From contig CAVXSF010000012.1 of NCBI GenBank assembly GCA_963764345.1, positions 1 to 64,000 of the forward strand: a stretch of DNA of 64,000 bases, in the 5' to 3' direction. The DNA comes from DASQZK01 sp963764345 (lineage in GTDB: Bacteria > Bacteroidota > Bacteroidia > Bacteroidales > GCA-2748055). The notes under the pieces were generated by a model. That model was not told the origin of the DNA, searched no databases, and saw nothing but the letters and a program-made list of their open reading frames with translations. This document shows, piece by piece, positions 1 to 9,100 of this stretch (within the stretch, counting starts at the first letter, position 1; the number at the start of each line of letters is the position of its first letter). The translations under genes were made by a program, and so were the position numbers.

Positions 1-12
1 GAGGGAGCTAAT

Positions 13-1569
13 CTTTATACACAAATCCCAGTCATATTTGATGGCCTTTCTTGCAATGCATTCGTGTTGATAAAATGTTCATAACATATTGAATATCAAT
101 ATGTTAAAGTTGTTTTGTCATGCGTTTTTTGTATCTTAAATGCATGACACACAACACATTCGAGGGGTTTTTCATGGATTTTCTTCCTGATAACCGATTA
201 AAAATACGTGCTGAGAAAATAATGAATGATATGCTTAAATTTGGTAATGTAGTAGTCAACAAATTTAGTAAATTTCACACAGACAAAATAGGAGCATATC
301 GTATGTTAAGCAATAACAGCATTAGTTATGAAGACCTGTTAAAAGGGGTAAAACAGGCTTGTAAAGGCAACCAGGGGGCTAAACACCTTTTATGTATCCA
401 AGACACGACAGAGTTAAATTTTACGGATCATATTGATAGAATCGGGAAGGATGATCCAGACATAGGACCTGTTACCAGGGAAGACAATGCGGGTTATTTT
501 TGTCACCCCATGCTCGTGGTCGATCCTGAAAAGATGATACCAGTTGGCATATCAAGTGTTACCCTTTGGAATAGGCGATGGGATAAAACGAAAAGGCGCG
601 AACGTGATTATAAACAGCAGGCTATATCAGAGAAGGAATCCTATCGCTGGATTGATAGTGCATTACAAACCAAAGAATTATTATCAGAGACCCCCTTACT
701 GACTATTATTGGTGACCGAGAGGCGGATATATATGAAGAGATAGTGAAGGTCCCGGATGAGAGAACCCATTTATTGATCCGCTCCAGTTGGAACAGGAAT
801 CTGTATGACTCAAAGTTGAAGCTATTTGATTATTTAGCCTCTAGTGAAGAAAGGGACACCTATGCTTTAGAGATAAATGGGAATAAGAAAAGAAAGCGAA
901 GAGTAGCTAAAATGTCTTTACGCTACACGAAAGTAAAATTACAAAAGCCCATCAACCGAAACCTGTCTGCCTATCCTGATTATGTTGAAGTAGTAGCGAT
1001 ACAGGCAAGTGAATTACCACAGAGTGTTCCCAGGGGAGAAGATCCTATTCTATGGAGGCTGTTAACTACGCATGAAATCAATAACATACAGCAGGCAATC
1101 CAGTGTATTGAATGGTATAAAACCAGATGGCATATAGAAGAGCTTTTCCGAATCCTGAAAAGCAAGGGTCTTCAAATTGAATCCTCTCAATTAGAAACCG
1201 GGGCAGCATTAAAGAAATTAACTGTCATGGCCCTTCAGGTAGCTCTTACCACAATGATATTAAAGTTGTCGATGCATAATCCTGAAAAGATTAATGCCAG
1301 TATTATCTTTTCCAATGAACAAATCGTGTTTATTAAATTACTGGTTGAATCCCTGGAAGGGAAAACGGCAAAACAGAAAAATCCTTATCCACAAAATACT
1401 CTAGCATGGGCAGCATGGGCAATAGCGCGATTAAGTGGGTGGAGTGGATACAATTCACAGGGACCACCAGGTTATATATCATTAAAAACGGGCCTTGACA
1501 GATTTAATGACAATTACAACGGATATAAAATGGTAATAGATTTATTAAGATAAAAAGATGTGTATAAAG
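13..1569 (+). mobile_element. IS4-family insertion sequence, apparently complete
   Basis: The element holds one transposase gene between short terminal inverted repeats. CTTTATACACA at 13-23 is matched in inverted form at 1559-1569, an 11 bp perfect match. Only 12 bases are available left of the element. I see no exact target duplication between those and the bases after 1569, so the outer borders are approximate. The single long gene and its DDE signature fit the IS4 family. Confidence 0.8.
120..1553 (+). CDS. IS4-family DDE transposase
   Basis: This 477-residue transposase would catalyse cut-and-paste movement of the surrounding element. The first catalytic Asp lies in GDREADIYEE near residue 200. 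The IS4 signature Y-(2)-R-(3)-E-(6)-K is exact in YKTRWHIEELFRILK near residue 340. The N-terminal part (LPDNRLKIRAEKI, then a segment with KIGAYRML) resembles the Tn5/IS50-type DNA-binding region. The reading frame is intact and fills the space between the inverted repeats, so the element may still be active. An in-frame ATG at 174 (MDFLPDNRLKI) is a plausible alternative start, because the first 18 residues look less like the family. No passenger gene is present. Confidence 0.93.
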   Translation: MRFLYLKCMTHNTFEGFFMDFLPDNRLKIRAEKIMNDMLKFGNVVVNKFSKFHTDKIGAYRMLSNNSISYEDLLKGVKQACKGNQGAKHLLCIQDTTELNFTDHIDRIGKDDPDIGPVTREDNAGYFCHPMLVVDPEKMIPVGISSVTLWNRRWDKTKRRERDYKQQAISEKESYRWIDSALQTKELLSETPLLTIIGDREADIYEEIVKVPDERTHLLIRSSWNRNLYDSKLKLFDYLASSEERDTYALEINGNKKRKRRVAKMSLRYTKVKLQKPINRNLSAYPDYVEVVAIQASELPQSVPRGEDPILWRLLTTHEINNIQQAIQCIEWYKTRWHIEELFRILKSKGLQIESSQLETGAALKKLTVMALQVALTTMILKLSMHNPEKINASIIFSNEQIVFIKLLVESLEGKTAKQKNPYPQNTLAWAAWAIARLSGWSGYNSQGPPGYISLKTGLDRFNDNYNGYKMVIDLLR

Positions 1570-1640
1570 GGTAAGGAGAATATAGGGGTGGTCATTACGC
1601 CAGGGCATCGTTTCCACGCTCTTCAAGTCCCCTCCCAGGG

Positions 1641-1796
1641 GATTTAGGGGTGGTTAGAGGAATGTAGGGGTGGTCGGGGCTTAGGGGTGGTTAAAGGAAT
1701 GTGGGGGTGGTTAAAGCGATTTATGGGTGTTCAAAGCGATTGGGGTAGTCAACGGGATTTAGGGTTAGTCGTAGCGATTTAGAGGCAATCGAAGCG
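1641..1796 (+). repeat. degenerate G-rich tandem repeat (about 20 bp unit)
   Basis: About eight imperfect units of 17-23 bp follow the pattern gatttaggggtggttaaagc and become progressively degenerate to the right. The array lies between the insertion sequence and the Wzi-like gene. I see no gene in 1570-1895. The motif TTAGGGG recalls the TTAGGGA arrays further along the window, but the unit differs. Confidence 0.7.
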
Positions 1797-1895
1797 TTTG
1801 TCCCCCTAATTTTCACTATTTTTATTCCCGGATTCCCAAACTTAAACCCTTTATCCCCGTTTATACCCCATAATCTGCACTGAAAGTCCGGAAAT

Positions 1896-3488
1896 ATGCG
1901 AAAACTTTTCACTATACTGCTCCTGACACTTTTTTCTTCACTCAATGCCCAGTATATTCCCGTGCATCCCACCAACGGCGTCTATGCCTTCCTTGAAGAG
2001 CTGGCAAACGAAAACCTGATTGAGCTGAACACAGCCACCCTGCCGCTCAGCCGCATGGAGATATCACAACTCCTCAACACCGTCGATCCTGTCACCCTCA
2101 ATACCCGCCAGCAGAAAGAACTCGCTTTCTTTCTGAAAGATTTTAATAAGGAACTGATCCCCAACAAGGATTTCCACCGCCGTCTCGACCTGTTTTATTA
2201 CCGCGATTCTACCTTCTCCGTGACCGTCAACCCGATTGGAGGAGGTGATCTGTGGTACAACGAAAGCGGAACAGCCTACCACTGGTGGAACGGGGCAGGG
2301 GGCTGGGCTACCATCGGACGCCTGGGGATCTATGCCAGCATACGCGATAACCACGACAGCCAGTGGCTCACCAAACCGCAGTACCTCAACCAGATGCCCG
2401 GCGGAGACAATTTCAAACAGTACAGCAACGGCCATATCGACTACTGGGAATCGCGGGGCGGAATAACCTACGATTTCGGGGTGGGCAGCATCGGACTGGT
2501 GAAAGACCATTTCCAATGGGGTACCAACTACCACGGCAGCAACATCTTTTCAGGCCGGACACCCTCGTTTGCACACCTGTTCCTCTACCTAAAACCCGTC
2601 AGGTGGCTCGAATTCAGATATATTCACGGATGGCTCAATTCAGAAGTGACAGACAGTAGCCGCTCATTCATCATCAGCAACAGCTATGGCACCTCCTACC
2701 GCCAGGTGTACCATTCAAAATTCCTGGCCGCAAACCTGCTTACGTTTATCCCGGTGCGCGGCCTCGACATTTCCGTGGGGAACAGCATCATCTACGACTA
2801 CGACAACGTCCATGCCGCTTATCTCATCCCCCTGATGTTCTATAAAGCCGTAGACCACAGCCTCCAGTCAGGTATCGACAACATGAACTCACAGATCTTT
2901 TTCGATGTCTCCTGCCGGCTCATTCCCCGCATACATGTCTATTCAAGCCTGTTCATCGATGAACTGGCGGTGAAACGCATCTTCAACCCCGACGAACATA
3001 ACTTCTATAGTTACAAGGGAGGCATCCGCCTTACCAACCTTATTCCCAACACCTACGCCGGTATCGAATATACCATCAGCGATGCCCTGGTGTTCCGTCA
3101 TTACGTTCCTACCCTCACCTTCGAGTCGAACCGCTACAACCTCGGTCATTATCTCACCGACAATGCCAAAGAACTGTACCTCACCGTCGGCTGCCGGCCG
3201 TTCAGGAACGGCGAAATTGCTCTCGAATATACCCGGGCGAAGAAGGGTCCCGATTATACCGCCATGGGCACCGACAGGCTCAGCGTCCAGTCTTTCACTA
3301 CCTGGGTGTGGGAGTCGCATGAACTGGCCCTCAACCTGTCGTGGGAGATCATCAACGACGGCTATCTCCGTCTGGGCTGCGCCTACCGCGTCCTGCGTAC
3401 CGACGGCGTCCCGGCTGAAATGTATACCCCGTTGTTTTATAAGGGCCGGACGCTGACACCCATGGCCGGGATTAACTTCGGCTTCTAA
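1896..3488 (+). CDS. Wzi-like capsule assembly / outer-membrane beta-barrel protein
   Basis: A 530-residue secreted protein. It begins with a signal peptide (MRKLFTILLLTLFSSLNAQ, cleavage likely after residue 18) and then a helical segment, YAFLEELANENLIEL, with LSRMEISQLL soon after. The remainder is rich in alternating aromatic strands typical of an outer-membrane barrel and ends in MAGINFGF, a C-terminus compatible with barrel insertion. This layout matches the Bacteroidota branch of the Wzi capsule-assembly family, in which Wzi anchors capsular polysaccharide at the cell surface. That assignment rests on recognised pattern and length. No capsule gene is adjacent here; the polysaccharide genes of this window lie 50 kb away. 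The DNA is more GC-rich than its flanks. Confidence 0.7.
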   Translation: MRKLFTILLLTLFSSLNAQYIPVHPTNGVYAFLEELANENLIELNTATLPLSRMEISQLLNTVDPVTLNTRQQKELAFFLKDFNKELIPNKDFHRRLDLFYYRDSTFSVTVNPIGGGDLWYNESGTAYHWWNGAGGWATIGRLGIYASIRDNHDSQWLTKPQYLNQMPGGDNFKQYSNGHIDYWESRGGITYDFGVGSIGLVKDHFQWGTNYHGSNIFSGRTPSFAHLFLYLKPVRWLEFRYIHGWLNSEVTDSSRSFIISNSYGTSYRQVYHSKFLAANLLTFIPVRGLDISVGNSIIYDYDNVHAAYLIPLMFYKAVDHSLQSGIDNMNSQIFFDVSCRLIPRIHVYSSLFIDELAVKRIFNPDEHNFYSYKGGIRLTNLIPNTYAGIEYTISDALVFRHYVPTLTFESNRYNLGHYLTDNAKELYLTVGCRPFRNGEIALEYTRAKKGPDYTAMGTDRLSVQSFTTWVWESHELALNLSWEIINDGYLRLGCAYRVLRTDGVPAEMYTPLFYKGRTLTPMAGINFGF

Positions 3489-3663
3489 GACAAAGTATAT
3501 TCCCGCGTTAACAACTCATGTCAAATAGGATTTCAATACTTCATTGAAAATTTTTTGTCTGATTTTCAATACTTTATATATCTTCTAAAAAAATATCTGA
3601 AAAAGCATAGCTGAGATTTGGCCCTTTTTCACATTAAGGGGTGAAACCATAAAACATTCAGCT

Positions 3664-4023
3664 ATGGACAGTATAAAATATGTTGACTGGAACCGGGTTG
3701 TGTATTATGTTTCGGACATATACCGTTTGACCCAGCGATTCAGGCCGGGAGACCCGGCCTTTCTCCGTGATAAAATCCGTAATACGGCAGTGAATCTGAC
3801 AGCCGGGCTAAACGGCATTTCAGAAGCCGGGGATGGTATGAATACGGATGACCGGATCTATTCGGTGATCTCATCGGTTTCCGTACTCGAAACCTATCTT
3901 CAGCTGGCCATTCAGTATGGACTCCTGAAAGACAACAGCCTCCTGAACGGTGAACTTCAGGAACTGAAGAGGATCCTGTCCGGCTTGCTGAACGACCAGA
4001 CAACCGCTAACCCCAATTCTTAA
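3664..4023 (+). CDS. four-helix-bundle protein (S23 / 23S rRNA intervening-sequence family)
   Basis: A 119-residue helical protein. The core RDKIRNTAVNLTAGLNGISE, followed by SVLETYLQLAIQYGLL, matches the four-helix-bundle family often named after proteins encoded in 23S rRNA intervening sequences. Family members form small helical pentamers and have no settled biochemical role; they are frequent in Bacteroidota. It stands alone: 175 bases follow the Wzi-like gene and no rRNA gene is nearby, so a link to an rRNA insertion is not supported here. There is no signal peptide, so it is likely cytoplasmic. Confidence 0.75.
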   Translation: MDSIKYVDWNRVVYYVSDIYRLTQRFRPGDPAFLRDKIRNTAVNLTAGLNGISEAGDGMNTDDRIYSVISSVSVLETYLQLAIQYGLLKDNSLLNGELQELKRILSGLLNDQTTANPNS

Positions 4024-4104
4024 TCTTCCGGACTCATTCATTCGTTCTGTGCATCCCGGCTTGCGTCTGTGGTTCAACCTACTGCATGCAATGTGCTTCA
4101 AAAA

Positions 4105-4112
4105 TACCTTTG
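4105..4112 (+). promoter_or_regulatory. Bacteroidota -7 box for the epimerase gene
   Basis: TACCTTTG matches TAnnTTTG, the -7 element of the main Bacteroidota sigma factor. Transcription would start near 4119, about 40 bases before the ATG at 4160. This argues against starting the protein at 4049. I do not see a clear -33 TTTG. Confidence 0.5.
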
Positions 4113-4159
4113 CATCTTTTTTCAATTATTTTCATAGCTTTACAACCAAAACAACCCCT

Positions 4160-5167
4160 ATGGACCTTGTTACCGGCGGCACTGGACTTCTTGGCTCACA
4201 TCTTCTTTATTCCCTGGTCAGAGACGGCATTCGCGTCAGGGCTATACGGCGGCCGGAGTCAGACATCGAAGAGGTTCGAAGGGTTTTTGCCAGGTACGGG
4301 GAAGATGGGGAGGAGCTTTTTCAGAAGGTCGAATGGGTCGAAGGGGATATCCTGATTCCGGAGACTCTCGATGAGGCTATGCAGGGGGTGAGGCATGTTT
4401 ACCATGCTGCTGCTATCGTGTCTTTCAATCCGGGCGACCGGGCAAAGCTCATCACAGGTAATCTTGATGGTACGGCTAACGTGGTAGATGCCTGTATTGA
4501 AAACGGCGTAGAGAAGCTATGCCATGTCAGTTCCGTCTCAGCCCTCGGTAAAAATCCTCTTGGCGAACCGGTGACGGAGGAGGTAAAATGGATTCCCGAT
4601 AAGATGAATTCCGGCTACTCCATTTCAAAATTCAAATCGGAGATGGAGGTATGGCGGGGCATTGAGGAAGGATTGAATGCCGTGATTGTTAACCCGTCCA
4701 TCATCCTGGGACCGGGATTCTGGCAGAAAAGCTCTTCCAGAATGTTCAGCGAGGTCTATAAGGGTCTGCGGTTTTACATGAATGGAGTCACCGGTTATGT
4801 TGGGGTCACCGACGTGGTAAACTGCATGCGAAACCTGATGGCTGCTGATGTCCGGGCCGAACGCTTCATCCTTTCATCGGAAAACCTGTCCTATAAGGAT
4901 GCCTTTACAATGATCGCCGACGCCCTGGGCGTAAAGCCTCCGAAGACAGAAGCCACCCCTTTTCTCGCCCGTATAGCGTGGCGGATGGATGCCTTCAGGT
5001 CTTTTTTCGGCGCGCAAAGGTTAATCACCCGCGAAATGGTGAATGCCGGATTAAGCAAAAACCGTTTTTCAAATCAAAAAATCCGGGACCTCACGGGTTA
5101 TCAGTTCAGGGAAATGAAAGAGGTTATTGATGAGGCAGGAGAGTCCTTCCTCCGTGAATTAGGTTAG
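4160..5167 (+). CDS. NAD-dependent epimerase/dehydratase (extended SDR)
   Basis: A 335-residue extended short-chain dehydrogenase. The N-terminus MDLVTGGTGLLGSHLL is the Rossmann NAD(P)-binding motif TGGTGLLG; the active site reads SSVSALG, then YSISKFKSE (YxxxK). The tail is the variable substrate domain. The sequence resembles the dihydroflavonol-reductase / sterol-dehydrogenase-like branch, which acts on hydroxyl-carbonyl substrates; the substrate is not predictable. I chose ATG 4160 because the Rossmann strand begins directly there and a -7 promoter box sits at 4105-4112. A start at 4049 would add 37 residues with no family resemblance. The gene runs straight into the repeat region at 5166. 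Confidence 0.85.
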   Translation: MDLVTGGTGLLGSHLLYSLVRDGIRVRAIRRPESDIEEVRRVFARYGEDGEELFQKVEWVEGDILIPETLDEAMQGVRHVYHAAAIVSFNPGDRAKLITGNLDGTANVVDACIENGVEKLCHVSSVSALGKNPLGEPVTEEVKWIPDKMNSGYSISKFKSEMEVWRGIEEGLNAVIVNPSIILGPGFWQKSSSRMFSEVYKGLRFYMNGVTGYVGVTDVVNCMRNLMAADVRAERFILSSENLSYKDAFTMIADALGVKPPKTEATPFLARIAWRMDAFRSFFGAQRLITREMVNAGLSKNRFSNQKIRDLTGYQFREMKEVIDEAGESFLRELG

Positions 5168-5344
5168 GGAGTTAGGGAGTTAGAGATTGGAGATTGGAGG
5201 GTAGGGATTAGGGATTAGAGATTAGAGAGTAGGGAGTAGAGAGTAGGGAGTAGAGAGTAGGGAGTAGAGAGTAGGGATTAGGGATTAGGGATTAGGGATT
5301 AGGGAGTAGAGAGTAGGGATTAGAGAGTAGGGATTAGAGAGTTA
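5166..5344 (+). repeat. TAGGGA-rich simple repeat, left arm of the large array
   Basis: Runs of gttaggga, gggattagggatta and gagagtagggagta units begin at the stop codon of the epimerase gene. The top strand is G-rich. The complementary C-rich sequence occurs at 6476-6765, so the two arms form a long imperfect inverted repeat around the 140 bp array. Confidence 0.85.
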
Positions 5345-6446
5345 TGAGGTTTTTAAAATATATAATGAGGATGTGAATCGAAGAAACTGGTGCACCGGGT
5401 CTCCCCTTTAGGGGTCGGGGGTAGCCGGGCTGAGAAGAGTTATGGGATAAAGGAGACGGTTTTCCAAAGAGAGTTCTTAGGGTATGAGATTTTTAAAATT
5501 TATAATGAGGATGTGAATCGAAGAAACTGGTGCACCGGGTCTCCCCTTTAGGGGTCGGGGGTAGCGCGGGCTGAGAAGAGTTATGGGATAAAGGAGACGG
5601 TTTTCCAAAGAGAGTTATGAAGTGTTTAAAATATATAATGAGGATGTGAATCGAAGAAACAGGCGCACCGGATCTCCCCTTTAGGGGTCGGGGGTAGCCG
5701 GGCTGAGAAGAGTTATGGGATAAAGGAGACGCTTTTCCAAAGAGAGTTCTTAGGGTATGAGATTTTTGAAATTTATAATGAGGATGTGAATCGAAGAAAC
5801 AGGCGCACCGGGTCTCCCCTTTAGGGGTCGGGGGTAGCCGGGCTGAGAAGAGTTATGGGATAAAGGAGACGCTTTTCCAAAGAGAGTTCTTAGGGTATGA
5901 GATTTTTAAAATATATAATGAGGATGTGAATCGAAGAAACTGGTGCACCGGATCTCCCCTTTAGGGGTCAGGGGTAGCGCGGGCTGAGAAGAGTTATGGG
6001 ATAAAGGAGACGGTTTTCCAAAGAGAGTTATGAAGTGTTTAAAATATATAATGAGGATGTGAATCGAAGAAACTGGTGCACCGGGTCTCCCCTTTAGGGG
6101 TCGGGGGTAGCGCGGGCTGAGAAGAGTTATGGGATAAAGGAGACGGTTTTCCAAAGAGAGTTCTTAGGGTATGAGATTTTTAAAATTTATAATGAGGATG
6201 TGAATCGAAGAAACTGGTGCACCGGATCTCCCCTTTAGGGGTCGGGGGTAGCCGGGCTGAGAAGAGTTATGGGATAAAGGAGACGCTTTTCCAAAGAGAG
6301 TTCTTAGGGTATGAGATTTTTGAAATTTATAATGAGGATGTGAATCGAAGAAACAGGCGCACCGGGTCTCCCCTTTAGGGGTCAGGGGTAGCGCGGGCTG
6401 AGAAGAGTTATGGGATAAAGGAGACGGTTTTTCAAAGAAGGTTATG
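5341..6446 (+). repeat. eight-copy tandem array with a 133-141 bp unit
   Basis: The anchor gaggatgtgaatcgaagaaa recurs at 5367, 5507, 5640, 5780, 5920, 6053, 6194 and 6334. The spacings are 140, 133, 140, 140, 133, 141 and 140. Each unit has an AT-rich start (ttttaaaatatataatgagg), a central ggtctcccctttaggggtcg with a CCCC-TTTA-GGGG inverted repeat, and the end gataaaggagacggttttcc. The shorter units lack the ttcttagggtatgag variant. No convincing coding frame runs through it. Confidence 0.92.
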
Positions 6447-6475
6447 AGGTTATGAATATGTTAATTGTAAAGCAC

Positions 6476-6765
6476 TCTTCCTAACTCCCTTAATCCCTAA
6501 ATCCCTTAATCCCTACTCCCTAACTCCCTAACTCCCTATCTTCTATCTTCCTAATCTCTAACCCCTAACTCTCTAACTTCTATCTTCTATCTTCCTAATC
6601 TCTAACCCCTAACTCTCTAACTTCTATCTTCTATCTTCCTAATCTCTAACCCCTAACTCTCTAACTTCTATCTTCTATCTTCCTAATCTCTAACCCCTAA
6701 CTCTCTAACTTCATCTTCTATCTTCTATCTTCCTAATCTCTAACCCCTAACTCCCTAACTTCTCC
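6476..6765 (+). repeat. C-rich simple repeat, right arm of the large array
   Basis: Units such as ctctaacccctaactctcta and cttctatcttctatcttcct repeat about five times and end at the stop region of the YhbP-like gene. It is the complement-type counterpart of the G-rich arm at 5166-5344. Confidence 0.85.
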
Positions 6766-7196
6766 TCTCCCCCCTCCTCCCAAATCAACTTTTTCCCGAA
6801 TCCCAGCCGGTTATCCGTCATCTTGATCATCCTGGGCCGCAGGATCCACAGCGTCGTTTCCATCAGCGCGGCGTAAGGAAAACGTTTGAGGTACCTTTTC
6901 CTGGCTTCCTTTGCGACCGCCCCAGATGGCTCCAGGAGAATGCCCTGTATCTGTAAGCCCCGGATCCTGCCCACTGCCGTGGTCTCCAGGACAATGCTTG
7001 CAGCAACGGTGTTACCAGCCTCCAGATCACGGATATGCCTCGTTTCCCGGTCGGAAGTGAAGACAAAATAGTTTTCTTCAGCCGAATAGGCATAAAAACA
7101 ATTGGCACACCAGGGGATATTGTCCGCCGATGTAGCCAGCGTCAGCACATGATGCTGATTGATGAAGGTCACGGTACGTTTGGGGGGAAGAGCCAT
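6747..7196 (-). CDS. YhbP-like pyridoxamine 5'-phosphate oxidase fold protein
   Basis: A 149-residue split-barrel flavin-binding-type protein. WCANCFYAYS, RGLQIQG and the C-terminal TDNRLGFGKKLIWEE closely follow the UPF0306/YhbP family pattern (WCANxFY, RGxQxxG, TDNxLGFGKKxIW). The family belongs to the pyridoxamine 5'-phosphate oxidase-like fold; a specific reaction is not established. It starts 11 bases after the ribE stop on the same strand, so the two are probably cotranscribed. That fits a possible flavin link, which is an inference. The last residues (EEGGEEKLGS) run into the C-rich repeat, so the true family C-terminus probably ends near IWEE. Confidence 0.82.
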   Translation of the reverse strand: MALPPKRTVTFINQHHVLTLATSADNIPWCANCFYAYSAEENYFVFTSDRETRHIRDLEAGNTVAASIVLETTAVGRIRGLQIQGILLEPSGAVAKEARKRYLKRFPYAALMETTLWILRPRMIKMTDNRLGFGKKLIWEEGGEEKLGS

Positions 7197-7207
7197 TAAG
7201 CTTGTTG

Positions 7208-7810
7208 TTAGCGGTTCTCGAGTTGTTGCTTCACGATCTTTGCGATATACTTGCCGATGATGTCAAACTCGAGGTTGACCACTGTGCCGGGCCTGATCTG
7301 GTGAAAATTTGTCATCTCGTACGTGAAGGGAATGATCGCCACTTCAAACGACAGGTCCTTCGAGTTCACCACGGTAAGGCTTACGCCGTTCACCGACACC
7401 GACCCTTTTTCCACGGTTACATAATCGTCGAGCAGAGGTTCATATTTGAACCGGAAATACCAGCTCCCCTCAGCTTCACGCACCTCAGTGCAAACAGCGG
7501 TCTGGTCCACATGACCCTGCACGATGTGTCCGTCGAGTCGGCCGTTCATCAGTGTACTGCGCTCCAGGTTGACTTTATCGCCGACTTTGAGCTGTCCGAG
7601 ATTCGTTTTCTCAAGCGTCTCTTTGATGGCCGTCACCGTGTAATCCTTACCCGTCTTTTTCACGACCGTAAGGCAGACCCCGTTATGGGAGACGCTCTGG
7701 TCAACCTTCAGCTCATTCACAAATGAACATTCGAGCGTGAGGTGCAGGTTCTCCTGGTCTTTCTCCAGCTTTACCACCTTCGCCGCTTCTTCAATAATTC
7801 CTGAAAACAT
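7208..7810 (-). CDS. ribE: riboflavin synthase, alpha chain
   Basis: This 200-residue enzyme would condense two 6,7-dimethyl-8-ribityllumazine molecules into riboflavin, the last step of riboflavin synthesis. It shows the duplicated lumazine-binding halves: MFSGIIEE at the start, SHNGVCLTV in the first half, GHIVQGHVD at the junction and VNGVSLTVV in the second half. The length fits the usual 200-215. The start is set at MFSGIIEE (7810) because that is the conserved N-terminus and a -7 box TAATTTTG lies just upstream; a longer reading from 7894 adds 28 unrelated residues. No FMN riboswitch is recognisable upstream. The YhbP-like gene follows after 11 bases. Confidence 0.95.
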   Translation of the reverse strand: MFSGIIEEAAKVVKLEKDQENLHLTLECSFVNELKVDQSVSHNGVCLTVVKKTGKDYTVTAIKETLEKTNLGQLKVGDKVNLERSTLMNGRLDGHIVQGHVDQTAVCTEVREAEGSWYFRFKYEPLLDDYVTVEKGSVSVNGVSLTVVNSKDLSFEVAIIPFTYEMTNFHQIRPGTVVNLEFDIIGKYIAKIVKQQLENR

Positions 7811-7831
7811 CTTGTATATTTTTTGTTCCTG

Positions 7832-7839
7832 CAAAATTA
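7832..7839 (-). promoter_or_regulatory. -7 box for ribE
   Basis: Read on the minus strand, TAATTTTG fits the Bacteroidota -7 element TAnnTTTG and lies 22 bases before the ribE ATG. A second possible box, TACCTTTG, is at 7892-7899. Confidence 0.45.
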
Positions 7840-8026
7840 GAAAAATACATTGAAGGCACGAAGAATTTATTTCTGCAAAGGCCCCTTGATACAAAGGTAT
7901 ATTTTACTGGCTGTAAACCGGTTATCCGTTATCCGGTCCGTCTGCCCCTGTTCAATGGGAATTTTCAGGGACGATATTCCGTTTTCAGATGATAAATTTG
8001 CATTGGCGTACCAGAAGTTATTTCAT

Positions 8027-8034
8027 TAATTTTG
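8027..8034 (+). promoter_or_regulatory. -7 box for the histidine kinase gene
   Basis: TAATTTTG matches TAnnTTTG, 25 bases before the ATG at 8060. A second fit, TAAATTTG, is at 7993-8000. ribE and the kinase gene are divergent, so 7811-8059 holds both promoters. Confidence 0.5.
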
Positions 8035-8059
8035 TCCTCGCAATCAATCGTTTAAAACC

Positions 8060-9100
8060 ATGAAGTCTTCATCGCCCAAAGAGCTGGCTGCCTATATTGC
8101 CCTGCTGGTCTCCGTGTTGTTCGGGATAACCATCCTGCTGCTGAATTATTTCAGTGTTGAGCGGCTGTGGATTCCTGTGTCGGCTTCCCTGCTCGTTTTT
8201 TTTGCCATCACCTTCATTATCATCTACACTACCCTTTCGGGCTTCATTTTCGAGAAGATCCAGCCGGTATATAAGACCATTCACGATTTCAACGTGTCGC
8301 AGAAAGAGCTGAAAAAGCAGATCGATCAGGGCGACATCATTGCTCATGTAAACCGCGAAGTCGAGGACTGGGCAGACCTGAAATCTAAGGAGATTTTGAA
8401 ACTCAAACAACTTGAACAGTACAGGAAGGATTTCGTCGGGAATGTCTCCCATGAGCTGAAAACACCCATTTTCAATATCCAGGGGTATGTCCTTACCCTT
8501 CTCGACGGAGGTCTTGAAGATCCGGCAATCAACCGGCTGTACCTGGAAAGGACGGAGAAAAGCATCAACCGTATGATCTCTATCGTAGAGGACCTCGAAT
8601 CCATTTCCCGTCTTGAATCAGGCGAACTTAAGCTCCGGCTCGAAGCTTTCGATATCGTGAAAGTGGTGGAAGAAGCCTTCGACATCCTCGAATTCAAGGC
8701 CAAAGCCATTGGTATAAAGCTGACCTTCGGCGGAAACTATAATAAATCCATAAAGGTGATCGCCGACCGCAAGCGAATGCAGGAGGTGATTAACAACCTG
8801 GTGGTCAATTCCATCAATTATGGCAGGAAAAACGGCAAGACCATGGTCAGCATCATGGATATGGGTGAGAATATTCTCGTCGATGTCACCGACAACGGCA
8901 TCGGCATCTCCGAGAATGACATCCCCCGGATCTTCGAACGGTTTTACCGCACCGATAAGTCCAGGTCGAGAGATCTTGGCGGCACCGGCCTCGGGCTGTC
9001 TATCGTTAAACATATCATTGAAGCCCATAATCAGACTATCAATGTAACAAGCAAAGTGGATAAGGGGACATCGTTTGTGTTCACGATGTCGAAGGCGTGA
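8060..9100 (+). CDS. PhoR-type sensor histidine kinase
   Basis: A 346-residue membrane sensor kinase. Two transmembrane helices (about residues 10-30 and 37-60) are separated by only a few residues, so there is essentially no periplasmic sensor domain. A HAMP-like/coiled linker follows. The phospho-acceptor is His131 in FVGNVSHELKTP. The ATPase domain has an N box (NNLVVNSINYG), G1 (DNGIGI), F box (IFERFYR) and G2 (GGTGLGLSIVKH). The domain order resembles Bacteroidota PhoR/WalK-like kinases, whose partner response regulator is normally adjacent. None is present on either side, so it is an orphan here. The gene ends at the edge of the second large repeat array. Confidence 0.92.
   Translation: MKSSSPKELAAYIALLVSVLFGITILLLNYFSVERLWIPVSASLLVFFAITFIIIYTTLSGFIFEKIQPVYKTIHDFNVSQKELKKQIDQGDIIAHVNREVEDWADLKSKEILKLKQLEQYRKDFVGNVSHELKTPIFNIQGYVLTLLDGGLEDPAINRLYLERTEKSINRMISIVEDLESISRLESGELKLRLEAFDIVKVVEEAFDILEFKAKAIGIKLTFGGNYNKSIKVIADRKRMQEVINNLVVNSINYGRKNGKTMVSIMDMGENILVDVTDNGIGISENDIPRIFERFYRTDKSRSRDLGGTGLGLSIVKHIIEAHNQTINVTSKVDKGTSFVFTMSKA

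Noticed and set aside
2064..2534. Long minus-strand frame inside the Wzi-like gene
   Set aside because: It is an antisense shadow caused by high GC. The plus-strand protein has a signal peptide and barrel pattern.
5906..6154. Open frame of 82 codons on the minus strand in the 140 bp array
   Set aside because: It is a by-product of the repeat unit: the same peptide is repeated and no start signal or family resemblance is present.
7811..8026. FMN riboswitch before ribE
   Set aside because: I looked for the conserved RFN blocks in the ribE leader and did not find them.
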